In this document: positions 12,391 to 25,080 of the stretch, piece by piece
Position numbering within the stretch: the stretch's first letter is position 1
How the letters are laid out: each line of letters starts with the position of its first letter
Assembly: GCA_011316305.1 (NCBI GenBank)
Contig: SAUG01000029.1
Coordinates: forward strand, 372,001-436,000
Length of the DNA stretch: 64,000 bases
Direction of reading: 5' to 3'
Source of the DNA: Rusavskia elegans
Taxonomy: Eukaryota; Ascomycota; Lecanoromycetes; Teloschistales; Teloschistaceae
Program-made: the position numbers and the translations under genes
Notes under the pieces: model-generated
Databases searched by the model: none
The model's input: the letters and a program-made list of their open reading frames with translations, nothing else
Told to the model about the DNA's origin: nothing

Positions 12391-12566
12391 TATTAAAATT
12401 ATATATATAGAATATTAAGCTTAATTTACTAAGGTAGGCTTTTACCTGGACTAAATATATAAGAAGGAGGTAGCAGGGCCTTAGTACCGAGAGCTACTAG
12501 ACCTAATCGGCACTAGCGCCCTTAGTATCTTAGTACAGCTATTATGCGTAACACGTACTTCCAACA
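12391..12566 (-). repeat. 5' LTR of copia B
   Basis: A 176-bp LTR that pairs with 4946-5121. It keeps the original TGTTGGAAGT start on the minus strand (CCAACA at 12561-12566), while its other end is mutated to TATTAAAATT. Differences from the partner are mostly transitions. Confidence 0.93.
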
Positions 12567-12571
12567 ATATT
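12567..12571. repeat. Target site duplication of copia B, right (ATATT)
   Basis: An exact repeat of 4941-4945, directly after the LTR end. Confidence 0.95.
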
Positions 12572-13975
12572 AGATTCTTCCGAATTCTAGTTATATAAAA
12601 AAACTATAGAGTTACTCTATATTAATAAATAGTATAAGATAATTTAAAAAAAACTAGTATTATTAAAACTTAATAATATTTGGATACTATATATTATAGT
12701 ATTAATATCTTTTATAAAATATTTTCTAGAAAGTAAATAGATATATAAAATTAAAAGAAATACTAAGAATAAAATTTTACACTTTAAAATTTACTAGATT
12801 ATTTATAGTTTTTAATAGGAAACCGGTATCAATTTTAATAAAATCTTTATTTCTATGATTGAACTAATATTATATAAAGCTATTTATACTATAGCTACCG
12901 CCTATAGCCTAGAGCTGGATTAAATAGATATTAAGACTACCTTCCTCTACGGTTATATAGATAAAATTGTCAATATATAATATTCTATTAGTTTCGGTAA
13001 TTCTAATATAATATATAAATTCCGGAAAATCTTCTATTTTATTAAATTCTTTATTATTATTAGCTTTAAATTTCTAGAGTCCGATTATAGTATTTTCCAT
13101 AATAGTGTAATTATTATCGAAGTTTATATTTATAATATCCTTCTATATAGCGCTAGTTATTAAAACTTTAATAATATTAGAATATATCTATACGAATACT
13201 TTTAAATATTAGATTTAAAATCCATTATTTTTAACCTCGGTATAAAGATTATTAGGAACCGGAAACTCTATATTATTTAGTTAAACTAAACAATCTATAT
13301 TAAATAGATTCTAAAAGAATATAGTTTTACTAGTTTTAAAAATAATATTTTTACTTTTATAGATTCCGGCTGTTATTTAGAAATTATTCCCGCTGACTAG
13401 AATTATTTTTTACTAATAAAATTTAAATATTAGAATACTATCAGCTCTTTAATATATATTATCCTTAGAACCTACTCTCATATTACCTTTATTATTTCTA
13501 TTATGAATCGATATTATTTAACTTTATAAACTACTACTATAATACTATTATTAGAATTTTTAAATATCTATATAAAATCGTTTACTTTTTTTTAACTTAT
13601 AGAAGCGATTTATAAAAGCTTCGGAAGTATACTATTACCGATTAGATAGATAACTATAAAATCTATTACTTTATTCCTAGAAATATTTTCGATATTAATT
13701 AATAAATAGAATCTAAACGCTAATCTAAATATAGTAACCTTCTATAATAATGACTAGGGCGCTATGATTTTTACTAAAAACTTTTAATTCTATAGTCGTA
13801 CTAAATATCTTAAAATCTATATTAAATTTCTATAGAAAAAAGTTATAAATAAAACTATCGATTTTTAATATATTCTAATAGAATAAATAGTAGCTAATAG
13901 ATTTACTAAAACTTTAAATAAAGATAAATTTAAGGCCTTCTATTCGGCGGTTAGATTTAAAAATCTAAAAATATT
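12567..13975 (+). pseudogene. Reverse transcriptase and RNase H of copia A (RIP-ruined)
   Basis: This continues the pol frame broken at 4945. Around 12900-12970 the RT motif reads LD.IDIKTTFLYGYIDK. RNase H is clear at about 13600-13975, with the sequence around NDQGAMIFTKN and a C-terminal block ending FKAFYSAVRFKNLKIF before a stop. This C terminus matches the usual copia ending (VADGFTK.L..DKF.AF). Fewer stops than in gag remain here, but the gene is dead. Confidence 0.85.
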
Positions 13976-15522
13976 TTAAACTTTAAACGATAATAGCGAT
14001 AATCTATCTAAATTATAAAGATTTTTTCTAATAATAATTTCTTCTAGAATATAACTAATTCCGGAATACCAGCGATTACTATATATCTATAAATATTATC
14101 TTTAGAAAATATAACGTATATTATAAAAAGTAGTTAAATTTCTAAATAACTTTAAATTCTATAGGCCTATCTATATAATATCTATATTGTTTTTAAATTA
14201 CTATATTTTTTATATATTTTCTAATGGTATACTTAATCGAAATCCGTATATAGTTATCTATACCCGGATTTATTTTTCTATATTAGTAGTAAAATATTAA
14301 AAGGGTACCTTTAATCTATATTCTATTAAATTCTATATTAGATTTAATTTATTACCCAGTTTTAATATCGGTAAAATATTTTTTAACTATCTAGTAAACT
14401 ATTCGGGCTTTATATAAAGCTTTTTAGAACGCTATTTATTTTTACCTATTATCTATTATAACTATATTTTTAAATATATTTTAATTATTTAAATACGATC
14501 TAACATATAAATTATATTATTTTATTTTCCATATTCTACGTCTTTGATTAATAATATTTATAGCCGCTATATATTTAAATAGCCTTTAAAAATTTAACTT
14601 TACTTTCTATATCTCTAGAAAGTATAATCTATATATATATATCGAAGTATTTAATAAACTATTCGATTACTTTTAAATTTATATTATCTATATAAACTAT
14701 AATAATTATCTACTTTATTTCTATTTTCGGATATTATTTTATCTAAATCTCGAATCTAAACGCTATTAGATAAAAAACAATATCGATAGCTTTTAGAATT
14801 ACGATATTTTTAGCCGCCTATAACAAGATAATAATAGTATTAAAATATATATCGGGGTCTTTACTATCTAGCTATACCGCTATATTAATTATAGGATTTT
14901 ATAGAAACTCTAGAAATAATACTATTAGAATACTATAATTATTAATAATTTAAAAATTTATATTAAATTTTAAAGCTATAGTAAATATTTCTATATCTAG
15001 AACTATCGAGATAATATAACTTTTAATATATCTATAAAAATTTATAATATCCTAATAGACGTTTTTTATACGCTTCTTTAATAAATTAATAAAAAATATA
15101 CTATCTATACTTTTTAGTATTACGGTAGTATCGATAATAACTAATAATATCTATAATTTACTATTAGATAGGTACTTTTAATTACCGAAACTCTAGATAT
15201 ACTTTTCTAATAAGATAATATCTATTTTAAATATTTTAAATAAATCTATATTATAAACTAGTATTTATATTAGTATTCTATTAAGTATATCACTATTATA
15301 GAAGATTTAAAATATTATAAAAACTATAAAACCTCGAACTTCTTCTATCTAGATTTCGATTTTTATAATTTATATATATATATATCTACTATAGGAACTT
15401 TTTATATTTTATCTATCTCGCTTTTATTATATTCTTTTTCCTATAGGTTTTTTAGCGAATATATAGCGAGTCTATTGAATTTTTACCTTCGGTATATATA
15501 TAGTATATTATTTAAATAGAAG
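13976..15522 (-). pseudogene. 3' accessory region of copia A with decayed antisense frame
   Basis: Homologous to 5122-6711 in B and 33015-34636 in C. The antisense frame would run on the minus strand from an ATA at 15249 to the TAA at 14098-14096, but the interval (1154 nt) is not a multiple of three. A therefore carries a net 43-nt deletion relative to B and C and is frameshifted. The strand opposite still shows the same blocks, for example around 15120-15180. Confidence 0.55.
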
Positions 15523-15698
15523 TATTGAAAGTATATATTATATATAATAGCTATACTTAGACGTTAGAGATACTAATACTGATTAGGTCTAGTAGATCTA
15601 GGCGCTAAAGCCCTACTACTTCCTTTTTATATATTTAGTTTAGGCGAAAGTCTACTTTAGTAAATCAAGCTTGATATTCTATATATATGATTTCAACA
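15523..15698 (+). repeat. 3' LTR of copia A
   Basis: A 176-bp LTR starting TATTGAAAGT (mutated TGTTGGAAGT) and ending GATTTCAACA. The following bases AAATA would be the target duplication, but the left partner lies outside the window. Confidence 0.93.
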
Positions 15699-17797
15699 AA
15701 ATATAAATATAGTAATAGAGTTTTCACTTTTCCGATAACTTTCTATAATATTCTTTTCATAAAATAGATATTTAATAGATATATTTTTAGTAATTTTTAA
15801 TCCCGCTAGATAAAATAACTTTTTTTTTTACGATTATTAGATTAGGGTATCGGCCTCTCGCGATATAATACTTTATAATATATATTTTTTCGAAGGTCTT
15901 TTTAATTTATAGATCTAGATATTAGTTATATAGTACCAATAAACTAGATATAATAAAATTATCAAAATCCGGAGTCTTTAAATAGAGCTAGAAGGTTTTA
16001 GATATAAAGGGATAGTTTATATAAAAAAAAGGTAACCTAGTATATATTAGCTATATCGATAAAATAGACTAGTATAAAGTTTTTTAAAAACTACTATAAA
16101 ACTTAATTGTTTCTGATCTATATTTTATCTCTCTTTTTATTTAATCTACTTTTCCTATCCGTATCAACTAATAAATATTTACTTTCTGGATTAATATTTT
16201 AGGACGAATTCTACGCTTCGATATTAGAAATATTTAATAAAGTTTATATAAAAAACGTTGAATGAAATATATACTAGTATTTAACTTTTATCGACTTTCT
16301 TTTTTGTAATACTAGGTATTATAGAGATCTGTTTTGAGTTTCGAGCTTATAAAGCTTTTTATAATCTCGATTAATTTTTAAAAGATCTCGAGAGATTATA
16401 GTTACTACTATATATACGCTAGCTATATACTATATATTTTATAGAATAATAAAAACAAATAGCGGTAATAGAAGTTATCGATTATAAAGAATATATGTAA
16501 GTAAACTATATATTAAATCGGGCTTTTATATTGTAGATAGTAGTTAATAGTTATAAATACTAGAAATTAATTAGAAAAGATATCCGGAGGCTTAAATTTA
16601 ATAGATAGAAGTACTTAGACTATAGCTATTATAGATAAATAAGGTATAACTCTGCTAAATTAGTTATACTAGTGATCTTTCTTTTCTATAGAATCTAGAT
16701 TAAAATCTTAAAGGTTATAGAAAAGTAAATATTAATAGCGCTTTAGTATAACGTAGAACTATTAATTAGACCTTATATAATATTAATCGAAGAAGCGATT
16801 TATCTATAGCTAGAATTTACTTTTAAAGTACTACCAAAGTTTATAGTAATATATTTTCTAAAATATAGTTAATTAGAATTATAGTAGTAGATAATCTCGA
16901 TAGATAGTTAGAGGAATTTAGCAAAAGATCTAATTATCTATAGTACGAAGTAAAATAGACTATGTAATATTAATAAAAGTGAAAAAAATACCAAAAATAT
17001 TTTAGACTATAAATTATTAATTTATTAATATATCCGGATAGTATTATAGGTACTGATTTTCGAAAGTATATAATAGAAAAAAAAGATTTGATAGAGTAGA
17101 AATAATACGAGTTTTCTATAAATATAGAAAAAGAATATTAGAGCGATAGTAGAAAATTTTAGAACCTATATAACTATATAAATTTAATATTATAAATATA
17201 ATATAGTAGTAAGGAGATTTATTCCATTTCCAATTCTAAATATAACTTTATTCCTTTTAATACGCGGCGAACCTAGATTATATAATACTTTTTTCCTCTA
17301 ACCTTTAGAAAACCTACGATATCGACGTTATCCGATAATATTTTATATAGAATATTAAAAGTAGGATTAGCTATACTATCGTCAGGCATTTCTATTATTA
17401 TAGCGAATAGTATAGGACGGATACTACTAAAATTATAAACGAAGATACTATTAATTCTTTCTAGATAATTAAAACGAGTTATAATAAAGTTACTAGTTTT
17501 AAAAATAAAGTAGTATTCAGAAACCCTATTAGTTATTAGTAAAAAGGCTCTATAGAATAGATAAAATATCGGAAAAAAAGCTAACGCTTTAAAAAATAAA
17601 AGCTAAAGATAAGAAAATAGGCCGAATAAAATAAGATAGGAATGAACGATTTAAGGGACTGTAAAGCTAAATTTATTATACTATTAATTACGGGTTTCTA
17701 GTAATATAATATCACGTTCGTCATGGTTTTAATTATATATATAACGAAGTATTAAGAAAAAAGAATTTTCTATAAACGGAAAAGACCGTATCGATTA
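15699..17797. other. Unrecognised RIP-degraded sequence
   Basis: AT-rich, CpA-poor sequence with dense stops in all frames. I see no LTR, terminal repeat or domain. The stretch 16440-17700 has the look of an old coding sequence but no family can be named on either strand. Confidence 0.5.
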
Positions 17798-18604
17798 GAT
17801 TGGCTACTTTAGGTCGGATTCCTATCGGTACTTCGGGAATCCGACCCGAGTTTTAGTAAGTTAGTTCGACCTAACCCGCTAAACGATATAAATCGGTTTT
17901 TAAAATTAAAACCGAAAATCGGATCGGATTATAAAATAGAAACCGATAGAAATCTAATCCGATTTACTAAACTTTCTATATATAATATAATATTATAAAA
18001 AATATAATATTATACTATAATTATTAATTTAAATAGTTCAATAATTAGATATATTTATAGATAATATTTATAGATAATATATTCACTCCAATTAAATTAA
18101 CTTTTAATAGATAGCAATAACTTTTATATTAGAAATATAATATTATAATTAATAATTTAAATAGTTTAATAACTGGATATATTTATAGATATAATATATC
18201 GATAATATATTTATTTCAATTAAATTAACTTTTAATAGATAGGAATATCTTTTATACTAGAAATATAGTACTATAAAAAATATGATATAATATTATAATT
18301 ATTAATTTAAATAGTTTGATAATTGGATATATTTATAGATAATATTTATAGATAATATATTTATTCCAATTAAATTAACTTTTAATAGATAGGAATAACT
18401 TTTATACTAGAGTTATATTTTTATACTAGGTCTTAGCGATCTTAGTTGGTCGAACCTAGGAACCCAGATTTAATCTAGAACCGAATCGGTTCGGTATCTA
18501 AAAAAATCGGAACCGACTCGATTCGGTATTTAGAAAAGTTAGAACCGATTCGGGTCGGATCGATTCCTCTAATCCGGGTTTAAAATTCGACCCGACGGCC
18601 AGTC
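17798..18604. mobile_element. MITE (GACTGGCC family) copy 1, 807 bp, expanded
   Basis: The left end GATTGGCTACTTTAGGTCGG and right end CGACGGCCAGTC are diverged inverted repeats of the same family as 40261-40579 and 63490-63865. The subterminal parts are rich in CCCGAC/GTCGGG words. TA precedes the left end (17796-17797); the right flank is TG. The element is longer than its relatives because of an internal tandem repeat. No coding potential. Confidence 0.75.
18020..18420. repeat. Three tandem units inside the MITE
   Basis: Three imperfect copies of a 128-150 bp unit containing TTAATTTAAATAGTT and CTTTTAATAGATAG. They start near 18020, 18148 and 18298, and explain the extra length of this MITE copy. 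Confidence 0.75.
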
Positions 18605-20827
18605 TGGTATCGGCTACTTTAAACGCTTTTTAATAAACGAGGTTTATAGATGTCTAATAGCTCGTAGATTCTAATAATAATTATTTATTACTATCTTTAT
18701 CTTTATTTTTTTATTTTTTGTAGTATCTTTTATATATCGCTCGGAAAAAGATAATAGATTTTAAAATAGCGAAAGATATTATCTATATATCTATTATATT
18801 TATTTTATAATTACTAGATTTTTTTTAAATAATCTCTTAAATATAAATTTTAAATATTACTAGAAACTTTTTTTAAATAATTAGGGTTTAATAAAATTGT
18901 ATTTATTATTTTTTTCAATAGCTAGTTTATAGCTTTTAAATTGAATTAGTCGATAACTCTAGATAATCGTATAGCCGAAGTAAGATAAAAAAAAGCAAGA
19001 TAAATAAATAGCGAAAGAGGAATAAAAATAATAGAACCTATAAGATAATAAAAGATTAGGTAGAAAAGAAAAAAATATTATATATTTACCGATATCTATC
19101 CTCGTTTATATAAGTCGTAATATTATTAGAAATAGCGTATTCGGTAGCTATATTAGTAAAATATAAGCCGATATATATATTAGAACGACTAAAGACTTTA
19201 TAGTATTCTAGAGATTTTCTTGTAGTAGTACTATCGAGATTTTAGATCTGATCTAGCTAGTCGATATAAGATATTATTTAAAACGTTATCGTTAGATGAA
19301 ATATTTGTCTAGTTTAACTAATATAATAAAATCGTAGGAGTTTTATCGCGATAGAATAATAGGAGCTATAGATTTTCAAGAGCTAGGACTTTAGATTTTT
19401 TGCCTAAACCTTAGAGTTAATACTATAGCTGCGTATTCGAATAGGCGCTAAAACGATTTTCGGTTTTATTTAAAAAATCTATCTATCTAAATTCTATTAT
19501 ACGTAGTTATATCGAAAAATAGAATAATAGTATCACTTTTAGTAATCGCGGTATAGTACGATACGATATAATTTATATTAGACTATAGTCATTATTACGG
19601 TACTATAATAACTAGAATCGATTATATCTTTGGTAAACTATATCCTAAATAGTAGTATAATTATAATCGAATGACGTACTAGTTTCTATATACGAAAAGA
19701 TTTAAGATAATAAATAAAAGATTAGAGTTTTATCTAGCCGGAAGAGAAAGGAAACCGTTTTAATTCTATAGTATATAATACTTTATCTTTTTCTGTTAAA
19801 ATTATATTTAAAATAAATCGCTAGGGTTTTTTATTAATATTAATATACTTAGGATATACTATATTAATAGGCTCAGAGCGTATTAAATCTAACGAAGGTT
19901 TAATATAAATAAAAAGTAATAGCTAAAATCTTATATCTAAAATCTATTAACGTTTTAATAAAATTATTTTAAAAAGAAATTCTACTAAGATTTTAGAAAA
20001 ATATTACTAATTCAATAGTATTAACTCTTACTAATATATCGCCTTTATATCTTGTATAAATAGTACGGTAATAGGTATACGTGTTTGTATTGATATTAAA
20101 TAATACATTATTTTTTAGAAATAAAATATTTATTATAGCTACGATCCGATCTAGGGCCCGTTAGACTACTATTAGATAGTTCCTATACTATATTAACTCT
20201 AATTAACAATTAACTTCACCTAATAGTACAAAATAATCAAAATACTAGTGAAAACTATAGTATATATAAAAATAAAAGTCATTTTACCATTAATATTTAT
20301 TATTTTACACTTATTAAAACTCGATAGACTGGGAACTAGTATTTAAATAATATCTAAAAATTCGCTAGTATATAATCCTAATATAAAAGGAAAAGTATTA
20401 GTTCTATAGAAAGATATTAGTATATATTTTTATTAGATTGCTAAAAATAATCCTTTATTTTCTTTCTCGTTAATTTAACGCTATAATAGTGATATAGATT
20501 CCTATTAAATTCTAGTATTTATTTCTAAGCGCGTCGCTATTTAGACTCGATATAATCTATTCGTTCGTACCTCGGGCCTAAATAGCTTCCGGACTCGTTT
20601 TAAAATTCGATTTTTAAAGTTATTTTTAGTATTAAAATAATAGTACCTATTTATAGTAAAGCTAATATAGTTCTAGAACCGTTTAATTTATTAGACCGAA
20701 TAAATTAATAAAATTTCTATATTATTTTCCTTTTATATAACTAATTTCTTAATATCTATTTATTCGATTTCCATTAAATCTGTATCGTTTAGAAGCACTG
20801 ACTAATCTCTATACTCAATATAGATTT
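18605..20827 (+). pseudogene. Unrecognised decayed coding sequence (best stretch about 19230-19760, +)
   Basis: Mostly featureless RIP-mutated DNA. On the + strand about 19230-19760 one frame shows long open runs broken almost only by TAG/TAA, for example a stretch reading SRYKILFKTLSLDEIFV followed by KIVGVLSR. This suggests a former gene or transposon frame. No motif of a known family is visible and the strand assignment is tentative. Confidence 0.3.
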
Positions 20828-21273
20828 TAGCCTATAACGTTAAATACATATTACGTATATATAGTGGAAAGTTATAGGTACTAGATTTAGATAAAGCTTA
20901 GCGCCGGCTTTATAGGGCTAGTAGAGTAATTATAAATATTACTAATAATCTTTACTTATATATAGAACTCTTTAACGCCTATTAGTTAGAATTTAATTAT
21001 TTTTATATCGTTTAAAAGCTTTAAATAAGCTCTTAAATTTATATAGTTTCTAGCCTATAACGTTTCCTGCGTATTATATATATATAGTGGAAAGTGATAG
21101 ATATTATATATAGGTAAAGCTTAGCGCCGGTTAAATAGGGCTAGTAGAGTTATCTAGGCCTATACGGTCGTAGTATAGTTTTAGAAACCTAAATGTTTAA
21201 TATCTATTAGTTAGATTTATATATAAAATAGATTATTTAAAAGCGCTAAATAAGTGCTTTAAATAAAACTAAA
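20828..21273. repeat. Two tandem units of about 223 bp
   Basis: TAGCCTATAACGTT starts units at 20828 and 21051. Both contain TATATAGTGGAAAG, AAAGCTTAGCGCCGG and GGGCTAGTAGAG in the same order. The second unit runs into the inverted repeat shared with 32020-32838. They could be promoter-like monomers at the edge of an element. Confidence 0.7.
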
Positions 21274-21556
21274 AAGTAGCTAATTATATTTATTAGCGTA
21301 AAAGTGATTTTATATAGAAGAATCTACTATTAAAAATCGAGTTTTATTATTCGGTTATATTACTATAGTTTTTAGATAGCTATCTACATCGTATCTAACC
21401 TCTATAATAGTCCTCTACGCTAGACCGAATAGGGCCGGGCTAGTCCGAATCGAAAGCGATAAGTTTTTTTTAAACACGGATTTTTTTTCTAAGAAATCGG
21501 AGGTACCGAGACTTTTCTCGTTCGAATTCCAGTATTATATTTAATAGATTCCGAAA
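21143..21556 (+). repeat. Inverted repeat R, copy 1 (no SINE)
   Basis: About 410 bp matching the reverse complement of 32020-32838 once the SINE there is removed. Shared landmarks are GCCTATACGGTCGTA, the 21247-21260 segment that is the SINE target in the other copy, and TTCTCGTTCGAATTCCAGTA. Similarity stops abruptly at about 21556. Confidence 0.8.
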
Positions 21557-24500
21557 GTATTTATATATATAATAAAAGGGATAGATAGTATATAATCTAC
21601 GGTAATAAGTCTTTTAAAATAAAAGCGTCTATAGTACGATAATTCTAGTTCCTTTTATAGTATATTCGATAGTTAAAGTAGCGTAATTTCTCTTATATCT
21701 AAAATAACTATATCATAAATAATAAAACGAAATAGATATTATACTAGTAGTCAAGAAATTCTATTATATTTATAGTCGAAAATAAATTCTATTACCCGTT
21801 TTATAATATATTTAGAAGTAATAGAATAGAATTATTTAATTATAAATATAAATTTTTTTTATTAGTTTATAATAGATAGAGTATTTAGCTCTTTCGCGCT
21901 AGAATTTAGAGCTGAAGAGGAGTTTCTAAATATAGATTTTAATATCGCTAGAACCTTAATTTAAAAGAAATATAGTAAAGTCTTTATTAATAATATATAT
22001 TCTATCGATATAATATTAAAACAAACTATAATAGAAATAGGATTTCGATTTAAAGTAATAGAAAATAATATTAGAATTAAGGATTAGTCTATTATTAGAA
22101 TACCTAGTTTACTAGCTAGAGTAGAAAAGAGTAGATATAAGCTAAGCTATAAAGTAGTAGAATTTAGAAAGATTTTCTTTAAAATATTCCATACTAAAAT
22201 ATATTTTATTATAAAACGGTTTTAGTATAAAAATCGTCCGAAAAAGCTTTTCTAAATTGAAGAACTATATAGATATTATAGGCCCTCTATAAACTTTATT
22301 TACTTAAAGCTTTTTAACCGCTATTATAGTAGGAACTTTTATAGGTTTAAAAAATAAAAAAATATTTCCGTATTAATAAAAGGGGTAGCTATTCTTTAAT
22401 ATATTTTTTAAAGATCGATACCGATTATAGAAGTTAGCGTAGTAGTTTAATACTTTCAAAAAAAATATAAAGACTTCGAATAGGCTTTAGTATAAATAGC
22501 GAGTAATATTATTAACTTTATATTCTATAGTAAAAGCTATAGAAAAGTCTAGTTTATCTTTTTCAAATTATCTATAGAATATAGCCTCGGAAATATTTTT
22601 AATAGTAGTCGTAGAACTCCTTCGTATCGGCGGTATCCTTTATTTTTCTAAAGTAGATATAGTTAACGTATCTAGGAAACTGCTATCGGAGTTAATACTA
22701 TCTTTAAATAAATTATTATCTTTATCGAAATCGGTTTATTAAAGTGGTTTTTAAGATTTTTAAATATTAGCTAGAAATATATCGATTTTTTAATTAACAA
22801 TTATTTTATATTTATTTCTGTCTTTCAACTTTTTTAGCTGATCTAAATCATAATTAAATACTATAAATAAAAGATTATTAAAAAGTATATTTTTAATAGT
22901 TTCTAGAATATTATTAATAATAGATATAGCGTTCCAGGTTTTATTTTAGAGAATAGAAGTTATCGCTTATAGTAGTCTAAATATATTCTAGTATACTTAA
23001 CTATAAAATAACTCCGCAGCTTTAAACTTTAACTCTATATTATAGTAGGGATTCGGAAAGATACCTTTTAATTTAACCGATTAAACTAATATTCTTATAG
23101 TAACGGGATATAATATATATAGAAGAGCTTCTCCGATAGCTATTTATACGAGTATATTTTTAGTAAAACTTTATATTTCTTAGATTACTATAGCTATAGA
23201 GCCTTAAGACGTATAGTTAGATTTATCAAAAGATCGTTATTATCGCGAAATATAGAGAGCTTATTATAATATAGTAACTATTAACGGAATATATAAGGAT
23301 TAAAAGATATAATAGCCGTAAAGAAAAATATAAAGCGCGACTAGATAGATAATATAGAATCGGAAATGACTAGTAATTTACGGATTAATTAGATAGATAA
23401 TAGTAGAACCTAAATAATCTATAGTATATTAGTAGTTTCTATTAGATAGACTAAATAAAATATATTAGGTAATCTAGTAAACGAGTATAAATTTTAATTA
23501 TATTCTTAGATATTCTTTAGTTATTATTTTACCGGCGCCTAAACTCTATCTTTCGCTTCGATATGGAAGTAGTAATTCGTTAATCTAATATTCTAAAGCT
23601 TCGATAGAGTTCGATAGTAGCTTTAGAAAAGATTTTAAATATTAAATAATATACTATAGCCTTATTAGTATGTTTACCGGTAGTATAAAAACTCGATATA
23701 TAGATTCGATTAGTATTTTAATATAGATAGCTTCCGATCCTATAGCCTAGCTTTTACGGCGTCGCGTATATATATCGATAAAGCTGTTCTAGAAGGTTTA
23801 ATATATCTTATAATCTAATTTAGTACTTAAGTCGATATCGAAGGAAAATGATACTCCGAATACTTTTATAAACTTTATTCTGCTATATATTTATAATAAA
23901 TTGATAGTAAAAGGAAAGAACGAAGCTGTTGAATATAAAATAGTAGTAGGGTTATTTATAGATTGACGATTATAGAAGTAAAGAATATAGTAATAATCAT
24001 ATATATTTATTAGAAGATTTAGAAAAAGAGTTTAAAATTACTATAGAATATATTGAAACTGGGTAAAACTAGCTATAATGGGCTAGGTAGTATATTATTA
24101 TAATAACCCTACTATATATTATCTCTCTACCGTATTTTTAAATAAATTTCTATTAGTATTTTCTTACCTTATCTTTTACGATTCTAGAGTTATTTACGTT
24201 TTTATTTCTATACTATATTATCGAAATCTATTATATTTCTATATTTATTAAATAATTAAGCTATTTTATCCATTTTAAAATATTTTTAGTAATACTTCCT
24301 AAAGGTTGTACTAGTAATATAAAAGATAGCCGAAAGTTATTTTAATCGAGGAAGTCTATAATAGAATATCCTATAGACTATTATAATGAATTGATTAATA
24401 AAGAGCTTTACCTTAAAAACCTTCGGCTAAGTAAAAAATGACCGGCTTTAAATAAGAGGACCTAGTTAACCCCTTTAATAAAACGTTCTAAACCTACTAT

Positions 24501-24698
24501 AGCCTTAAATAATAGATAGTATGTTCTATTATAGCGTTAAAAGTCTATCTCTAGCCTAGGATCCTACTAGATTAGTAGTTAATTAGAAAATAACGGGTTC
24601 GAAACCGAGCGCTTACCTCTTCTATCTTCTAAATCTAGGATTCGATTATCTAAAGACCGATTTAAAGTTATTAATATTATCTATAAACTAAAGGTTTC
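21557..24698 (-). pseudogene. Unrecognised decayed coding sequence (best stretch about 22540-22950, -)
   Basis: The minus strand has a relatively open frame around 22950-22540, including DLDQLKKLKDRNKYKIIVN and a Ser/Thr-rich acidic part, broken mainly by TAA/TAG. It points toward repeat R. No domain is recognised. A GGTTCGAAACC near 24602 resembles box B but has no tRNA fold around it. The rest, to 24698, shows nothing I can support. Confidence 0.3.
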
Positions 24699-24955
24699 TG
24701 TTCAAAAGGTACTGGGATATGTATATATATATATATCCTAGTACCTCATTAAATATTTATACTAATAATCTTCTAGATAAAGGTTACGCAGTTAATCTAA
24801 AACAACCAGATTAAAACTTTTCGTCGTTATAGAAAGCTCGAAGTCTTACGATAAATAATAGCTAACTAGTACTCGAGTTTATTATATATTTTCGTCTTCT
24901 CTTTTACTTATCCGGCTTATTAAAACGGCTAGATAGAATTTAATTAATTTATTTT
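24699..24955 (+). repeat. Possible solo or 5' LTR (low confidence)
   Basis: TGTTC at 24699 begins an AT-rich stretch followed, about 255 bases later, by TTGGTTTTGGTGCCCGG, which looks like a primer-binding-site region. A gag-like frame starts shortly after. No partner LTR or target duplication was found, so this is an inference from position only. Confidence 0.3.
24707..24746. other. 40-bp near-perfect palindrome
   Basis: AGGTACT.GGATAT and its complement flank a (TA)n centre. It could extrude as a cruciform, or mark the U3/R part of the possible LTR. Confidence 0.7.
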
Positions 24956-25080
24956 GGTTTTGGTGCCCGGTGAACCAGTGGTTCGGTGAGCAAATCAAGC
25001 GTTGGTATACCAGCATTGAATACACGATAGCAGAACTTATATTCCAGTTCAGTTGACGCAGATGAAACTAGGTAGAATAA
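24953..25080 (+). other. Short island without RIP mutation
   Basis: About 125 bp dense in CA and TG (for example GAACCAGTGGTTC, TGGTATACCAGC, TTGACGCAGATGAAAC), in sharp contrast with both flanks. It includes the palindromes GAACCA-G-TGGTTC and TGGTATACCA. It could be the leader of a retroelement. Why it escaped mutation is unclear. Confidence 0.6.

Larger units (their letters stand above)
4946..12566 (-). mobile_element. Copia B: complete Ty1/copia retrotransposon, 7621 bp, nested in copia A
   Basis: Two 176-bp LTRs (12391-12566 is the 5' one on the minus strand; 4946-5121 the 3' one), TG...CA ends, a primer-binding site, a complete gag-pol order and an exact 5-bp target duplication define the element. 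It lies in pol of copia A in the opposite orientation. The family differs from ordinary copia elements by about 1.5 kb between pol and the 3' LTR, which holds an antisense frame. All frames carry RIP-type stops, and the RT catalytic YVDD position reads YINN. Confidence 0.95.
1..15698 (+). mobile_element. Copia A: Ty1/copia retrotransposon, RIP-degraded, 5' end cut by window edge
   Basis: This is a full-length or nearly full-length copia element on the + strand. A partial 5' LTR (1-99) and a 176-bp 3' LTR (15523-15698) flank the internal region. The order gag, zinc knuckle, protease, integrase, reverse transcriptase, RNase H, 3' accessory region can be followed by comparison with copies B and C. 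It is interrupted by a MITE at 1843-2617 and by copia B at 4946-12566. Removing B and one copy of its 5-bp duplication restores a continuous pol frame that matches B's own sequence across the same point. No part can be functional: stops occur every dozen or so codons. Confidence 0.9.

Noticed and set aside
24600..24625. tRNA 3' half suggested by GGTTCGAAACC
   Set aside because: No D-arm, anticodon arm or acceptor pairing was found upstream.
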